A stretch of DNA of 64,000 nucleotides, from contig NZ_JH980292.1 of assembly GCF_000314005.1 (NCBI RefSeq), positions 2,373,725-2,437,724 of the forward strand, given 5' to 3'. This DNA is from Spirulina subsalsa PCC 9445 (GTDB lineage Bacteria; Cyanobacteriota; Cyanobacteriia; Cyanobacteriales; Spirulinaceae). A model generated the notes under the pieces. The model was not told where the DNA came from, searched no databases, and saw only the letters and a program-made list of their open reading frames with translations. Below, in pieces: positions 16,916 to 25,885 of this stretch (its first letter is position 1; every line of letters begins with the position of its first letter). The translations under genes were made by a program, and so were the position numbers.

Positions 16916-19900
16916 TCAATTTTCCATGATCAATTCCCCCATCTGACCACGGCTGACACGTTGGAGATAAAACTGGACTAAACCATCCTCTGGATTAATC
17001 TCTGCAATGTCTTGTAACAAAGATTCTGCTTCCGTCAAATGGCCTTGATAGAACAAAACAACGGCTTGTTCAAACTGGGTTTTGGTTTGTTTCTTCAAGT
17101 TACGCTGGGGGGGATCATCCCCATTAAACACCTCAAACACAGCGACCGGGGCATTTTTCCCTTTCACCCGCACCCGATCAACAAAACGATAATCATATTG
17201 ACCAATATCCGTCAATTGACTAAAGACTGTCCCACTGATCAAAATACTGGCGTGATAGAGTTTGGTGAGTCCCTCCAAACGAGAGGCTAAATTAACGGCA
17301 TCGGCGATTACCGTGCTTTCCATCCGTTGCTTTTCCCCAATTGTCCCTAACATCAATGTCCCGGTATGGACACCGACACCGATAGTAATGGGGGGGTATC
17401 CGCGATCGCACTGTTCTTGATTAAATACCTTCACTCGTCCCTGTAAGGCGATCGCACCCTGCACCGCATCATTCACCGACTGGGTAAACAGTGCCATAAT
17501 TGCATCCCCAATATACTTATCAATAAACCCATTGTTATCCCGAATTGCTGGACTCACTAGACTCAAATAACGGTTAATAAAGTTAAAATTCTCCTCGGGA
17601 GACATCCCCTCAGAAAGGGTCGTAAAGGAACGAATATCCGTAAACAAAATACTCATTTCTTTTTGAATATGATCCCCTAATTTTACATCTATAATGCTTT
17701 CATACCCCAAAAAATGTAAGAAGTCATGGGGAACAAAACGACCATAAGCTGCCGTAATTTTGGCTAACTTAATATGGGTTTTAATCCGGGCGAGTAACTC
17801 ATTTTTAGAAAAGGGTTTAGTCAAATAATCATTAGCACCTGCCCCAAATCCTTCCACCAAATCCGTTACTTGATTTTTGGCTGTTAACATCACGATCGGT
17901 AACTCACTAGCAGAAAACTTTTCTCGTATCTTTTGACTGACTTCATATCCCGTCATACGCGGCATCATCACATCCAATAACATTAAATCCGGCACAAAGC
18001 CATTTTCAATAATTCTTAAAGCCTCTAAACCATCCGTTGCTTGAGTAATCGAGTAACTTTGCAAGGAAAGATTATTTTTTAAAACCTGTAAATTAACTGG
18101 CTCATCATCAACAATTAAAATTTTTAGTTCTTCCTCCATTTCTTCTCTTTCATTGGTCGTGATAGATTGAATTTCAGAAACTAATAAGGACAGTTCAGAG
18201 GCCGTAACTTCTGATGATTCATTTTCCGTCAACTTAGATAAAATATTTCCCTGAGTTTTGGAAAAATTTTCACCACTGGAAGACAGTTTTTGATCCAGCG
18301 CAATAGGTAAAGTAAAGGTGAACTTTGATCCCACATTGACTTGAGAAGTAACCGTAATTTTACCCCCATGTAATTCGACTAACTGTTGCGTCACTGCTAA
18401 CCCCAAACCCGTCCCCCCATAAGCCCGCGCTGTTGAACCATCCCCCTGTTCAAAGGCCTCAAAAATGCGCTCAACTTTATCCGTAGGAATACCAATCCCA
18501 GTATCAGAAATCGTAATCGCTAAACAAGAATCTGGCTGAATTAAATCAGCTAAATAGTCTTGATACTCAATGGCAATTGCTTCATCCGTCGTTAATACTT
18601 TTGCCGAAATACAGACCTCCCCTTTTTTAGTAAACTTAATAGCATTGCCGATTAAGTTATATAAAATCTGCTGTAATCGGTTCTCATCAGCCGCCGCTAA
18701 AGGCAAGTCATCTGTAATCTTATTTTGTAACTCAAGGGGCTTGCCTTGCACCAAAGGACGGGATAAATTCAAGACCATTTGAGCAATTGATTTAAGATTC
18801 ACCGACCTAACTTGTAACTCAAGGCGATGATGGCGTAACTTAGAAAAATCTAACAAATCATTAACTAAATTAGACAACCGTTGACCACTGGCTGAAATCA
18901 TCGCTAAATTGGTTTTAGTTTCCTCGGGTAACTCTCCCGTTGCCCCATCAATAAGGGATTCTGCCAAGCCAATAATTCCATTTAAAGGGGTGCGTAACTC
19001 ATGGGATGTATTGGCTAAAAATTCATCTTTTAAACGATTTAATTGTTGTAATTCTGTGTTCTTTTCTTCCAGGACATGAAACGATTCTTGCAGTTGATGC
19101 GCCATCCGATTAAAAGCGGCGGCCAATACCCCTAATTCATCAGTACGATCTAACTCTACCGTTGGGCTAAAATCTCCCTCCGAAAGACTCGAAGCCGCTT
19201 GTTTTAAGTCTAAAATCGGTTGAGTAATCCAACGAGTGGTAATAATGCCCAAAATGACCGCAACGATTAACGCCCCCAAAGAGAGTAAAATTGTGGTGCG
19301 TCGATTGGCATTAATTTCCGCCATAAAATCGGATTCTGGTACTACTACCACAATAATCCAATTAATTCCCCGAGGATCAGAAAAGGGGACGACTTGGATA
19401 TATTGGGTTTCTTGGTTTAAGGTAAAATCCAGATTTTGACTAGCTTTGATATAGCGAAGATTGCCAAAGTATTGGCTTAAAAATTCACTGGTTTTCTGGG
19501 TAACTAAATCTTGGCTTGCTTTGGCATCAAGACGTTGTGGATTTTGTTGTTCATCAATCAAAAAAGGCAATTCCTCTGTAGAAGTGGCTACTAACTCTCC
19601 CGAGGTTTCTAGGATAAAGGTTTTTCCCGATGGGGTAAGGGTTAAACTTCGTAAAAAATCACTAATATCCGCGAGGACTAAATCTGCCCCTAAAACCCCT
19701 TTTAATTCCCCTTCTGGGTTGAAATAAGGACGATTGGCACTAATGGTTAGTTTTGGCTCGGAATAATAGGCATAAATTTCACTCCAGCGCGATTGTCCGG
19801 TACTACGAGGAACTGTATACCAAGGTCGCTTTCTGGGGTCATAACTAGGGGTAATTTTAACTAATTCTTGTCGGTTTCCTTGTTCATCTGCTAGGTAAGT

Positions 19901-20353
19901 GTAGCCATCCCTGTTGGTGTTTTCGTCGGTCACTTCTACGCGAAAAACGCCGTCCTCCCAGCGTTCAATGCCGATATATTCCCCTTGTTCATTGCCGAAA
20001 TAAATATAACTAATCTGGTCAAACTTCTGCATTTGTCGCCAAAAATGCAGTTGAAGCCCTGTTAAGTCGTTAACTTCTAATAAACCCAGATCCAAAATAT
20101 CTTGATTCAGGTGATTAATGGTGTGGGGAAGTTCTAAATAATGGGTTAAGGTTTGGGCAATTTGACCACTAATTTGATTACGCAGTTGATCGGCTAAACT
20201 GGTGACAGCACTTTGTCCGTTGCGATAGGACAACCAGCCAATTAAGCCCACCGTACCAAAAATTTGGACGGTGAAGGGGACAATCAAGATCACTCGTAGG
20301 GGAATGCGACCTAGGAGGTGAGTCAGCCAACGAACGGATAACTTAACTGACAT
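16916..20353 (-). CDS. cyaC: CyaC-like Cache-HAMP-kinase-receiver-adenylate cyclase
   Basis: 1145 residues. Order: membrane helix (~18-40), large periplasmic double-Cache region (~45-335), second helix (~345-368), HAMP (WITQPILDLKQAASSLSEGDF), coiled coil, HisKA with H451 (SHELRTP), HATPase (GGTGLGLAVTQ), receiver with D794 (LLDVMMPRMTG), class III cyclase (~870-1055) and a short TPR-like tail. Cyclase residues: FTDIRSF and YIGDAIM supply metal aspartates, K before IGDA and T in ESTV select adenine, and NLASR supplies the transition-state pair; VIADAVN has A where G is usual. The layout resembles cyanobacterial CyaC (Anabaena, Arthrospira). An extracellular small molecule is the likely input, cAMP the output. 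Confidence 0.9.
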   Translation of the reverse strand: MSVKLSVRWLTHLLGRIPLRVILIVPFTVQIFGTVGLIGWLSYRNGQSAVTSLADQLRNQISGQIAQTLTHYLELPHTINHLNQDILDLGLLEVNDLTGLQLHFWRQMQKFDQISYIYFGNEQGEYIGIERWEDGVFRVEVTDENTNRDGYTYLADEQGNRQELVKITPSYDPRKRPWYTVPRSTGQSRWSEIYAYYSEPKLTISANRPYFNPEGELKGVLGADLVLADISDFLRSLTLTPSGKTFILETSGELVATSTEELPFLIDEQQNPQRLDAKASQDLVTQKTSEFLSQYFGNLRYIKASQNLDFTLNQETQYIQVVPFSDPRGINWIIVVVVPESDFMAEINANRRTTILLSLGALIVAVILGIITTRWITQPILDLKQAASSLSEGDFSPTVELDRTDELGVLAAAFNRMAHQLQESFHVLEEKNTELQQLNRLKDEFLANTSHELRTPLNGIIGLAESLIDGATGELPEETKTNLAMISASGQRLSNLVNDLLDFSKLRHHRLELQVRSVNLKSIAQMVLNLSRPLVQGKPLELQNKITDDLPLAAADENRLQQILYNLIGNAIKFTKKGEVCISAKVLTTDEAIAIEYQDYLADLIQPDSCLAITISDTGIGIPTDKVERIFEAFEQGDGSTARAYGGTGLGLAVTQQLVELHGGKITVTSQVNVGSKFTFTLPIALDQKLSSSGENFSKTQGNILSKLTENESSEVTASELSLLVSEIQSITTNEREEMEEELKILIVDDEPVNLQVLKNNLSLQSYSITQATDGLEALRIIENGFVPDLMLLDVMMPRMTGYEVSQKIREKFSASELPIVMLTAKNQVTDLVEGFGAGANDYLTKPFSKNELLARIKTHIKLAKITAAYGRFVPHDFLHFLGYESIIDVKLGDHIQKEMSILFTDIRSFTTLSEGMSPEENFNFINRYLSLVSPAIRDNNGFIDKYIGDAIMALFTQSVNDAVQGAIALQGRVKVFNQEQCDRGYPPITIGVGVHTGTLMLGTIGEKQRMESTVIADAVNLASRLEGLTKLYHASILISGTVFSQLTDIGQYDYRFVDRVRVKGKNAPVAVFEVFNGDDPPQRNLKKQTKTQFEQAVVLFYQGHLTEAESLLQDIAEINPEDGLVQFYLQRVSRGQMGELIMEN

Positions 20354-20420
20354 ATATTTTGGGAGTCAAAGTAGAGGAGGATATTAAGGGACTGCTAATC
20401 CAGATTAACCGCTAACCACG

Positions 20421-20452
20421 AAAAAGGACACCTGTCAAGCAGATGCCCTTTT
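20421..20452 (-). terminator. psbK terminator
   Basis: Read on the minus strand: AAAAGGGCATCTG-cttga-CAGGTGTCCTTTTT, a stem with two mismatches ending in five T, 27 bp after the psbK stop. Confidence 0.75.
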
Positions 20453-20478
20453 GCTTATTTGGTTTTTCAGGGTGGAGT

Positions 20479-20616
20479 TTATTTGAAACCCACGGCAGCC
20501 TGCCACACAAAGGCGAGTAACAGGAAAAACAAGGGAATCAGGGGGAGAACATCCACGAGGGGGTCGAAAATCCGGTAAGCTTCGGGTAGTTCAGCCAACA
20601 GCATTGCTATGTTCAT
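20479..20616 (-). CDS. psbK: photosystem II reaction-centre protein K
   Basis: A 45-codon gene. The product carries [16 protein letters not shown] followed by a single membrane helix ending [10 protein letters not shown], the well-conserved PsbK sequence. The first nine residues (MNIAMLLAE) are the cleaved leader; the mature chain begins near LPEAY. It is a small subunit at the periphery of the photosystem II core, near CP43 and PsbZ. ATG 20616. It is monocistronic with its own terminator at 20421-20452. The recognition is certain because almost every residue of the helix matches. Confidence 0.96.
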   Translation of the reverse strand: MNIAMLLAELPEAYRIFDPLVDVLPLIPLFFLLLAFVWQAAVGFK

Positions 20617-20773
20617 TGATTAATTGACCTTTCCAATACAGCGTTTTCAGAATTGACAAGAATTTTAACATAACTCGTGATCCGTCTTGGCAATCCCAAA
20701 AGAGAGATAGGGTTGTGCGGGAAGGATACGTGATAATAATTGTCTATTCGCGACGGCCTATCTCCTATTCCCC

Positions 20774-21250
20774 ATGTCTAAACGAAAACCTGATATTGCC
20801 TACATTCCCACCCCCTATGATGCGCTGGAAGTTATGCTAGAACTGGCTCAACTGAGGGGGGAAGATGTGGTTTATGATTTGGGCTGTGGGGATGGGCGCT
20901 TTTTGATTACGGCTGCCCAGCGCTATGGTTGTTCTGGGGTGGGAATTGATCTAGATGGCGATCGCATTGCCCAAGCCCAAACCCGCGCAAACCAAGCCGG
21001 AGTAGGGAATCGCGTCACTTTTATTCAACAGGATTTATTCGAGACAGATTTTCGCCAGGCCACTGTTGTAATTCTCTATTTACTCCCCCACCTCAACCTA
21101 AAACTCCGCCCCCAACTGTTCCAACAATTACAAAAAGGCGATCGCATCCTCTCCCATCAATTCGACATGGACGACTGGCCCCCCGATCAAGTGATCCATC
21201 TCCCCCACTCCGAAGAAGAATCTACTGTTTATCTCTGGGTTATCACTTAA
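20774..21250 (+). CDS. class I SAM-dependent methyltransferase-like protein
   Basis: 158 residues, a compact Rossmann fold. Motif I is VVYDLGCGDGRFLI (~31-44), the acidic ribose-binding residue is in GVGIDLDGDR, and a QQDLF segment precedes the fourth strand (VVILYLLPHLN). It resembles small Met-10-like or histone-type N-methyltransferases; the substrate is unknown. Alone, on the opposite strand to psbK. Confidence 0.75.
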   Translation: MSKRKPDIAYIPTPYDALEVMLELAQLRGEDVVYDLGCGDGRFLITAAQRYGCSGVGIDLDGDRIAQAQTRANQAGVGNRVTFIQQDLFETDFRQATVVILYLLPHLNLKLRPQLFQQLQKGDRILSHQFDMDDWPPDQVIHLPHSEEESTVYLWVIT

Positions 21251-21319
21251 CCCCCACACCCTCCGCCCAATTCGGTACAATTGTTTTAAGCTAGTGAGAG
21301 AACAATAGCGCTTTCGTCT

Positions 21320-22171
21320 ATGGATACCACCCGCGAAATCAGTTCACCCCCAGAAACCCTTGAATTCAAAGAATCTGAGGCTTGGAGTCCTCCCCCTCCC
21401 CCCACTGATTTAATTTTTGACGACGGAGAACCCTTGGAAAGTAATCGCCATCGCATCGCCATGAACGTCCTGATTGAAGCCGTTCACCAAGCTTATCGAG
21501 GACGAGAGGATTATTTTGTCGGTGGGAATATGTTCGTTTACTACAGTAGCGAACAAGCCCGCAACCGAGACTTTAAAGGCCCTGATTTTTTTGTCACCTT
21601 AAATGTAGACAGTACCCGAGAACGTCAAGGCTGGGTCGTTTGGGAAGAAGCGGGACGTTATCCTGATGTGATTGTTGAGTTAATGTCTCCCTCCACAGCA
21701 CGCCAAGACAGAGGGGAGAAAAAACAACTCTACGAACAAACCTTTAGAACGTCTGATTATTTCATTTATGACCCTTTCACCCCCCAATCCTTGCAAGGTT
21801 GGCATTTAGGAGAAGATGGCAGCTATCACGACATTTTACCCAACCCACAAGGCCATCTGTGGTGTGCCAGATTAGGGTTATGGTTAGGACTCTGGCAGGG
21901 AAAGATTTTAAAGGAAACAGCCCCCTGGTTACGCTTTTATGATGCACAGGGTCATTTAATCCTGTTAGGGGAGGAATTAGCGCAACAAGAGCGAGAACGT
22001 GCCGAACAGGAACGGGAACGGGCCGAACAGGAACGGGAACGTGCCGAACAGGAGCGAGAACGGGCCGAACAAGAGCGAGAACGGGCCGAACAGGCCGAAC
22101 GGGCATTACAGCAACTGCAAGCCCGTTTACAAGCCCTTGGGATTGACCCAGAGCAACTCTCCCCAGATTAG
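21320..22171 (+). CDS. Uma2-family endonuclease with repetitive coiled-coil tail
   Basis: 283 residues. The core (~15-215) is a Uma2 (DUF820) PD-(D/E)XK-like domain: GPDFFVTL, PDVIVELMSPST and KKQLYEQTFRTSDYFIYDP. The tail repeats the heptad QERERAE about five times, then AERALQQLQARLQALGI, a charged coiled coil. Uma2 proteins are very abundant in cyanobacteria and their function is unsettled; a nuclease role is inferred from the fold. A second Uma2 gene follows 33 bp downstream and is probably cotranscribed. Confidence 0.8.
   Translation: MDTTREISSPPETLEFKESEAWSPPPPPTDLIFDDGEPLESNRHRIAMNVLIEAVHQAYRGREDYFVGGNMFVYYSSEQARNRDFKGPDFFVTLNVDSTRERQGWVVWEEAGRYPDVIVELMSPSTARQDRGEKKQLYEQTFRTSDYFIYDPFTPQSLQGWHLGEDGSYHDILPNPQGHLWCARLGLWLGLWQGKILKETAPWLRFYDAQGHLILLGEELAQQERERAEQERERAEQERERAEQERERAEQERERAEQAERALQQLQARLQALGIDPEQLSPD
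21986..22090 (+). repeat. 21-bp in-frame repeat encoding QERERAE
   Basis: Five imperfect copies of a 21-bp unit (such as GAGCGAGAACGTGCCGAACA) encode the heptad tail of the Uma2 protein. Because the unit is a multiple of three, copy-number change would lengthen or shorten the coiled coil without frameshift. Confidence 0.85.
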
Positions 22172-22204
22172 GGCTTTTTGCCCTACCACTCACCCTTAAA
22201 GAGT

Positions 22205-22756
22205 ATGATTGCAACCCCCTATAAATGGACTCTAGACCACTATCATCAAGCCGTTACCGCCGGAATCTTCAACAACCAGCCCCTTGAACTGTTAAAAGGT
22301 GAACTGATCGTTATGTCGCCAGAACGTGAACCCCATGCCTACGTTAACAGCGAGATAGGGGATTTCCTGCGTCGTTGTTTAGGAGATCAGGCCAAAATCA
22401 GAGAAGCACATCCCATCACCCTCCCTAACGATTCTGAACCTATTCCCGATCTGGCTATTGTACGCCCCTTGGGGAGAACCTACTCCTCCCGCCATCCCTA
22501 CCCCTCGGATATTTTCTGGCTGATTGAAATTACCTATAGCAGCCTGAATCAAGACCTGACCACAAAAGCCGCTATTTACGCCGAGGCAGGCATTGGAGAA
22601 TATTGGGTAGTGGATCTCAACAGTCTGCAACTCATTGTGATGCAGCAGCCTGTAAACGGACAATACAGCCAGCCAGCAACTTATACTAAGGGAACAATCT
22701 CCCCTCTGACCTTCCCACATCTCGAAATTCCTGTTTCACAACTGCTCATCCTGTAA
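22205..22756 (+). CDS. Uma2-family endonuclease
   Basis: 183 residues. Typical Uma2 landmarks: ELLKGELIVMSPEREPHAYVN near the start, IPDLAIVRP (first acidic residue), WLIEITYSSLNQDLTTKAAIYAEAGIGEYWVVD (second acidic residue, lysine and the invariant EYW). The ATG at 22205 matches the family better than the one at 22178. It shares little sequence with the upstream Uma2, so the pair is not a recent duplication. Confidence 0.8.
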   Translation: MIATPYKWTLDHYHQAVTAGIFNNQPLELLKGELIVMSPEREPHAYVNSEIGDFLRRCLGDQAKIREAHPITLPNDSEPIPDLAIVRPLGRTYSSRHPYPSDIFWLIEITYSSLNQDLTTKAAIYAEAGIGEYWVVDLNSLQLIVMQQPVNGQYSQPATYTKGTISPLTFPHLEIPVSQLLIL

Positions 22757-22850
22757 TGGGGGTTAGGAGAGCAGGGGAGGATGTCAGTATAAGACGGGGG
22801 CAGAGATTCTAAAATAGTCCTGAATGCTTGTTCACCTTTGTTCTAAATCC

Positions 22851-23264
22851 ATGACCTTAAAAAACATTGGGGTAAAGTTGCCAGAGGACTGGCTGGCGGA
22901 AGTGGATGATTTTGCCCAACGCCACGGACTCACCCGGAATGATGTGATGAAAATGGCGATCGCGCAGTTTTTGGGCAAAACTAAAAAATCATCCACCGAC
23001 GAGAAACTGGAAAAACTAGCGAGGGCCCTCACTAAACTCAATGGTAAAATCACCTCCCTTAACGACAAAGTGAACGATTTAGAGCAACAAACCGTTGTTC
23101 ATGTCCTCCCCCCGGAACCCATCTCCCCCCCCAAACAAATCCCCCCAGCCTCCAATCGTCGCCTTCCCTCCATCCCCCTAGATGCCCGGGCGCAACAAAT
23201 CGGTTTAAGTCCCCAAGAGTTATTAGAACTCTGTCCTTGGTTGTCACCTTGGGAGGATCGTTAA
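22851..23264 (+). CDS. ribbon-helix-helix DNA-binding protein
   Basis: 137 residues. The first ~45 (NIGVKLPEDWLAEVDDFAQ then GLTRNDVMKMAIAQFLG) form a CopG/Arc-like beta-helix-helix. A coiled coil follows (KLEKLARALTKLNGKITSLNDKV) and a proline-rich linker, ending in LSPQELLELCPWLSPWEDR. It is probably a dimeric or tetrameric DNA binder; targets are unknown. The stop overlaps the start of lnt (TAATG), implying coupled translation. ATG 22851 is chosen over 22824 because the motif begins at once after it. Confidence 0.7.
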   Translation: MTLKNIGVKLPEDWLAEVDDFAQRHGLTRNDVMKMAIAQFLGKTKKSSTDEKLEKLARALTKLNGKITSLNDKVNDLEQQTVVHVLPPEPISPPKQIPPASNRRLPSIPLDARAQQIGLSPQELLELCPWLSPWEDR

Positions 23265-24841
23265 TGGGGCGCAAAAGATTTACCCGATGGGGACAAGCGT
23301 TAAAAGGCGATTTAGGCTGGGTTCTCTGTGGGGGCTTATTAATGGGCTTCACCCCCGCCCCCCTCGAAGCCTTTCCCTTCGCTTGGATTGCCCTTGCTCC
23401 CCTGTGGTGGGCGGTGGTGCGAGGAACCCCCCGACAAGCCCTCCTTTATGGTCTGGTTTGGGGCTGTGGTTATCACGGTTTAGCCCTATTTTGGATCACC
23501 GGAATCCACCCCATGACTTGGATGGGAGTCCCTTGGTTGGCCAGTTTGCTCATTGCCCTGTTTTGTTGGCTGTTTATCACCGCTTGGGGGGCTGCCCTTG
23601 TGGGGAGTTGGGCTTTCGGGATGGCGTGGTTAGACCGGGTGCATCCCTCCCCCAAAATGAGCCGATTTGCCGCAATTTTGCCCCGTTTAGCCTCGTTTAG
23701 CCGTATTTTGACCGGAATTGCCCTCTGGTGTGGTTTAGAGGCGCTCTGGCGTTCCGGGGATTTGTGGTGGTCGTCCTTAGCCTATACCCAAAGCCCCCAT
23801 AATCTATTGATCCTGCATCTGGGGCAACTGTCGGGATCGGGCATGGTGACGGCGGCCATTGTTTTAGTGAATGGAATCCTCGGCGAGGGTTTACTCTCTC
23901 GTCGTTGGCAAGCCTTGGGCTGGGCGCTCAGTGCTTGTCTGTTGCTGCATGGGGTAGGATTGACGCTTTACAGTCGCCCTCTGAATAACCAAAATCCGCT
24001 CACCCTTGGCATTATTCAGGGCAATGTTCCCAACGAGATTAAACTCTATCCGGCGGGCTGGCAAAAGGCCATTGAAGGCTACACCCAAGGCTATTTAGAT
24101 TTAACTCGTCAGGGGGTGGACGCGGTGTTAACCCCAGAAACGGCCTTACCCTTTATTTGGAATGAGTCCTTTCGCCAGACTCGTTCCTTTTATCAAGCGG
24201 TCTTAAACCAAGGGGTGTTAGTGTGGATGGGGGGATTTGGTCAAAACGGCGATCGCCTCACCAACAGCCTATTCACCCTCAGCGGCACAGGAGAAATCTT
24301 ACACCGCTACGACAAAGTGAAATTAGTCCCCCTGGGTGAATATATCCCCTTTGAGTCCCTCTTAAGTCCCTTTATCAACCGTCTTTCCCCCCTCGACGCT
24401 CATTTAGCCTTTGGGGAACCCGATCAAATTGTCCAGACTCCTTTCGGTCAAGCCATTGTCGGTATTTGCTACGAATCCGCCTTTGCTGACCATTTCCGCC
24501 GCCAAACGCGACAAGGGGGAGAATTCATCCTCACCGCCTCCAACAACGCCCATTACAGCGAAGTCATGCCCGCCCAGCACCACGCCCAGGACGTAATGCG
24601 CGCCATTGAGAATGATCGTTGGGCAGCCCGTGCCACCAATACGGGATATTCCGCTTGGGTTGATCCCCACGGCCGCACCCTCTGGATTTCCGGCATTAAC
24701 CGCTATGAAACCTACATCGGCACCTTATACCGTCGGCAAACTCAAACCCTTTATGTCCGTTGGGGGGATTGGTTAACTCCAGTGTTATTAGTTTTGATGG
24801 TTGCGTTTCAAGGGGGAAGATGGGGAATAGGGAATAGGTAG
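23264..24841 (+). CDS. lnt: apolipoprotein N-acyltransferase
   Basis: 525 residues. Attaches the third acyl chain to the N-terminal cysteine of lipoproteins at the inner membrane. The N-terminal half has about six membrane helices. The nitrilase-type domain carries the triad: E in LTPETALPF, K in YDKVKLVPLGEYIPF, C in GICYESAF. ATG 23264 overlaps the previous stop. The last few codons (WGIGNR) are written in GGGAATA-type heptamers, and the TAG stop is formed at the edge of a MITE, so the C-terminus was reshaped by repeat DNA. The domain is complete. Confidence 0.93.
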   Translation: MGRKRFTRWGQALKGDLGWVLCGGLLMGFTPAPLEAFPFAWIALAPLWWAVVRGTPRQALLYGLVWGCGYHGLALFWITGIHPMTWMGVPWLASLLIALFCWLFITAWGAALVGSWAFGMAWLDRVHPSPKMSRFAAILPRLASFSRILTGIALWCGLEALWRSGDLWWSSLAYTQSPHNLLILHLGQLSGSGMVTAAIVLVNGILGEGLLSRRWQALGWALSACLLLHGVGLTLYSRPLNNQNPLTLGIIQGNVPNEIKLYPAGWQKAIEGYTQGYLDLTRQGVDAVLTPETALPFIWNESFRQTRSFYQAVLNQGVLVWMGGFGQNGDRLTNSLFTLSGTGEILHRYDKVKLVPLGEYIPFESLLSPFINRLSPLDAHLAFGEPDQIVQTPFGQAIVGICYESAFADHFRRQTRQGGEFILTASNNAHYSEVMPAQHHAQDVMRAIENDRWAARATNTGYSAWVDPHGRTLWISGINRYETYIGTLYRRQTQTLYVRWGDWLTPVLLVLMVAFQGGRWGIGNR

Positions 24842-25001
24842 GGCTTGCTGAATAAGTCCGAGAGTTGGGGAATCGGGAGTCGGGAGTCGGGAGTCGGGAG
24901 TCGGGAATAGGCAATTGTGCCAGTTTTAGATGATCTGTTCCCTGTTAAGAGTTCCCTGTTCCCTTGTTGAGCCTAGCATAGGCGTGTTATTCAGCAGACC
25001 C
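24841..25001. mobile_element. MITE, copy 2 (TA-flanked)
   Basis: 161 bp, flanked by TA at 24839-24840 and 25002-25003. Left end GGGCTTGCTGAATAA, right end TTATTCAGCAGACCC. It is nearly identical to copy 1, in the same orientation, including the GGGAGTC array. It immediately follows lnt; the left TA is part of the lnt stop codon. The following 25004-25232 holds a little octamer repeat (CTCCCCTG) and a possible TTGACA box near 25153. Confidence 0.87.
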
Positions 25002-25232
25002 TAGGTAATAGGGAATAATTCTCCCCTGCTCCCCTGCTCCCCGTTCCCCAACAAGCCCGAGGGAATAGTGACACAGATCGCCTAAAACCCTAATCTAGAT
25101 CGCAGAAATCCCCAAACCTGCATCACTCCTGACGTTGATCAAGTTTACAAACCTTGACAGAAGCATATCACTGGAGAAACCGGGAAAAAAAGAGATAGTA
25201 GGAACATAGCAAACCAAGACCTCCTAAAAACA

Positions 25233-25433
25233 ATGTTTCCCCAACTTCAACTTATCCCCGGTGCCATCTCTGAAATCCTCGCCGCTAGTGCAGAAACCAA
25301 AACTTTAACATTAGGCGATCGCTACGGCCTCCTCGCCGCCGTCACTAACGAAGAACTCGACGAAGAAGAAAGACGCGCCGTAGACCGCCTCCTGAGAGCC
25401 TACCAACGCGGACGAATTCACCTCGCCGCCTAA
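25233..25433 (+). CDS. small conserved protein of unknown function
   Basis: 66 residues: MFPQLQLIPGAISEILAASAE, then a segment ending EEERRAVDRLLRAYQRGRI. Acidic-helical, no membrane segment. It resembles a small protein seen in many cyanobacteria with a DRYGLLAA core. It ends before a strong terminator. Coding is supported by codon use and the intact frame in a place with no competing ORF. Function unknown. Confidence 0.65.
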   Translation: MFPQLQLIPGAISEILAASAETKTLTLGDRYGLLAAVTNEELDEEERRAVDRLLRAYQRGRIHLAA

Positions 25434-25516
25434 CCCCCCCTCTTCCTTGCTCGACACATTTTAGGAGGACAAGCAAGGTTAACTTAGTTCTGAAGTTATG
25501 AAAACATATTGCTAGT

Positions 25517-25546
25517 AAAACAAGGGATAAAACGCCCTTGTTTTTT
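25517..25546 (+). terminator. intrinsic terminator
   Basis: AAAACAAGGG-ataaaacg-CCCTTGTTTTTT, a perfect stem with six T, ~85 bp after the small protein gene. A second weak inverted repeat (CCTTGCT/AGCAAGG) lies just before it. Confidence 0.85.
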
Positions 25547-25582
25547 CTTTAGCCCTTAAATTTTCTAATTATATAAAATCCC

Positions 25583-25598
25583 TGTGATTCTTATCACA
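25583..25598. promoter_or_regulatory. CRP/SYCRP1-type palindrome TGTGA-N6-TCACA
   Basis: TGTGATTCTTATCACA is a perfect match to the TGTGA-N6-TCACA core bound by cAMP receptor proteins, including cyanobacterial SYCRP1. It is followed within 155-195 bp by a free-standing terminator, and ~290 bp by the isochorismatase-like gene. Region 25599-25752 has no open reading frame of note. Confidence 0.6.
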
Positions 25599-25752
25599 GC
25601 TTAATTCTATTTCAGGTCACAACAAAACTGTGTGTTAATTCACGCCTCAATAGAGATAGAGATCAATGTAAAACCCGATTATTTTTAGCATCATATTTAT
25701 AGAACAAGACGATAACTCCCGACAGAGTTTCAACATCATTAAGACCTCTTTA

Positions 25753-25778
25753 CCTCAGTTGACCCACTGAGGTTTTTT
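25753..25778 (+). terminator. free-standing intrinsic terminator
   Basis: CCTCAGT-tgaccc-ACTGAGG followed by six T. No protein gene ends upstream after the terminator at 25517, so it probably ends a short non-coding transcript starting downstream of the CRP-type site. Confidence 0.75.
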
Positions 25779-25885
25779 ATTGGCTTGGTTGACAGTCCCC
25801 GCGAAGTAAACTCCCCCAAGGGATGGGGAATTCTCGACAATCTTGTTAAAATTTAGGGCAATTTCCACACCAACCCTGAGCCACC

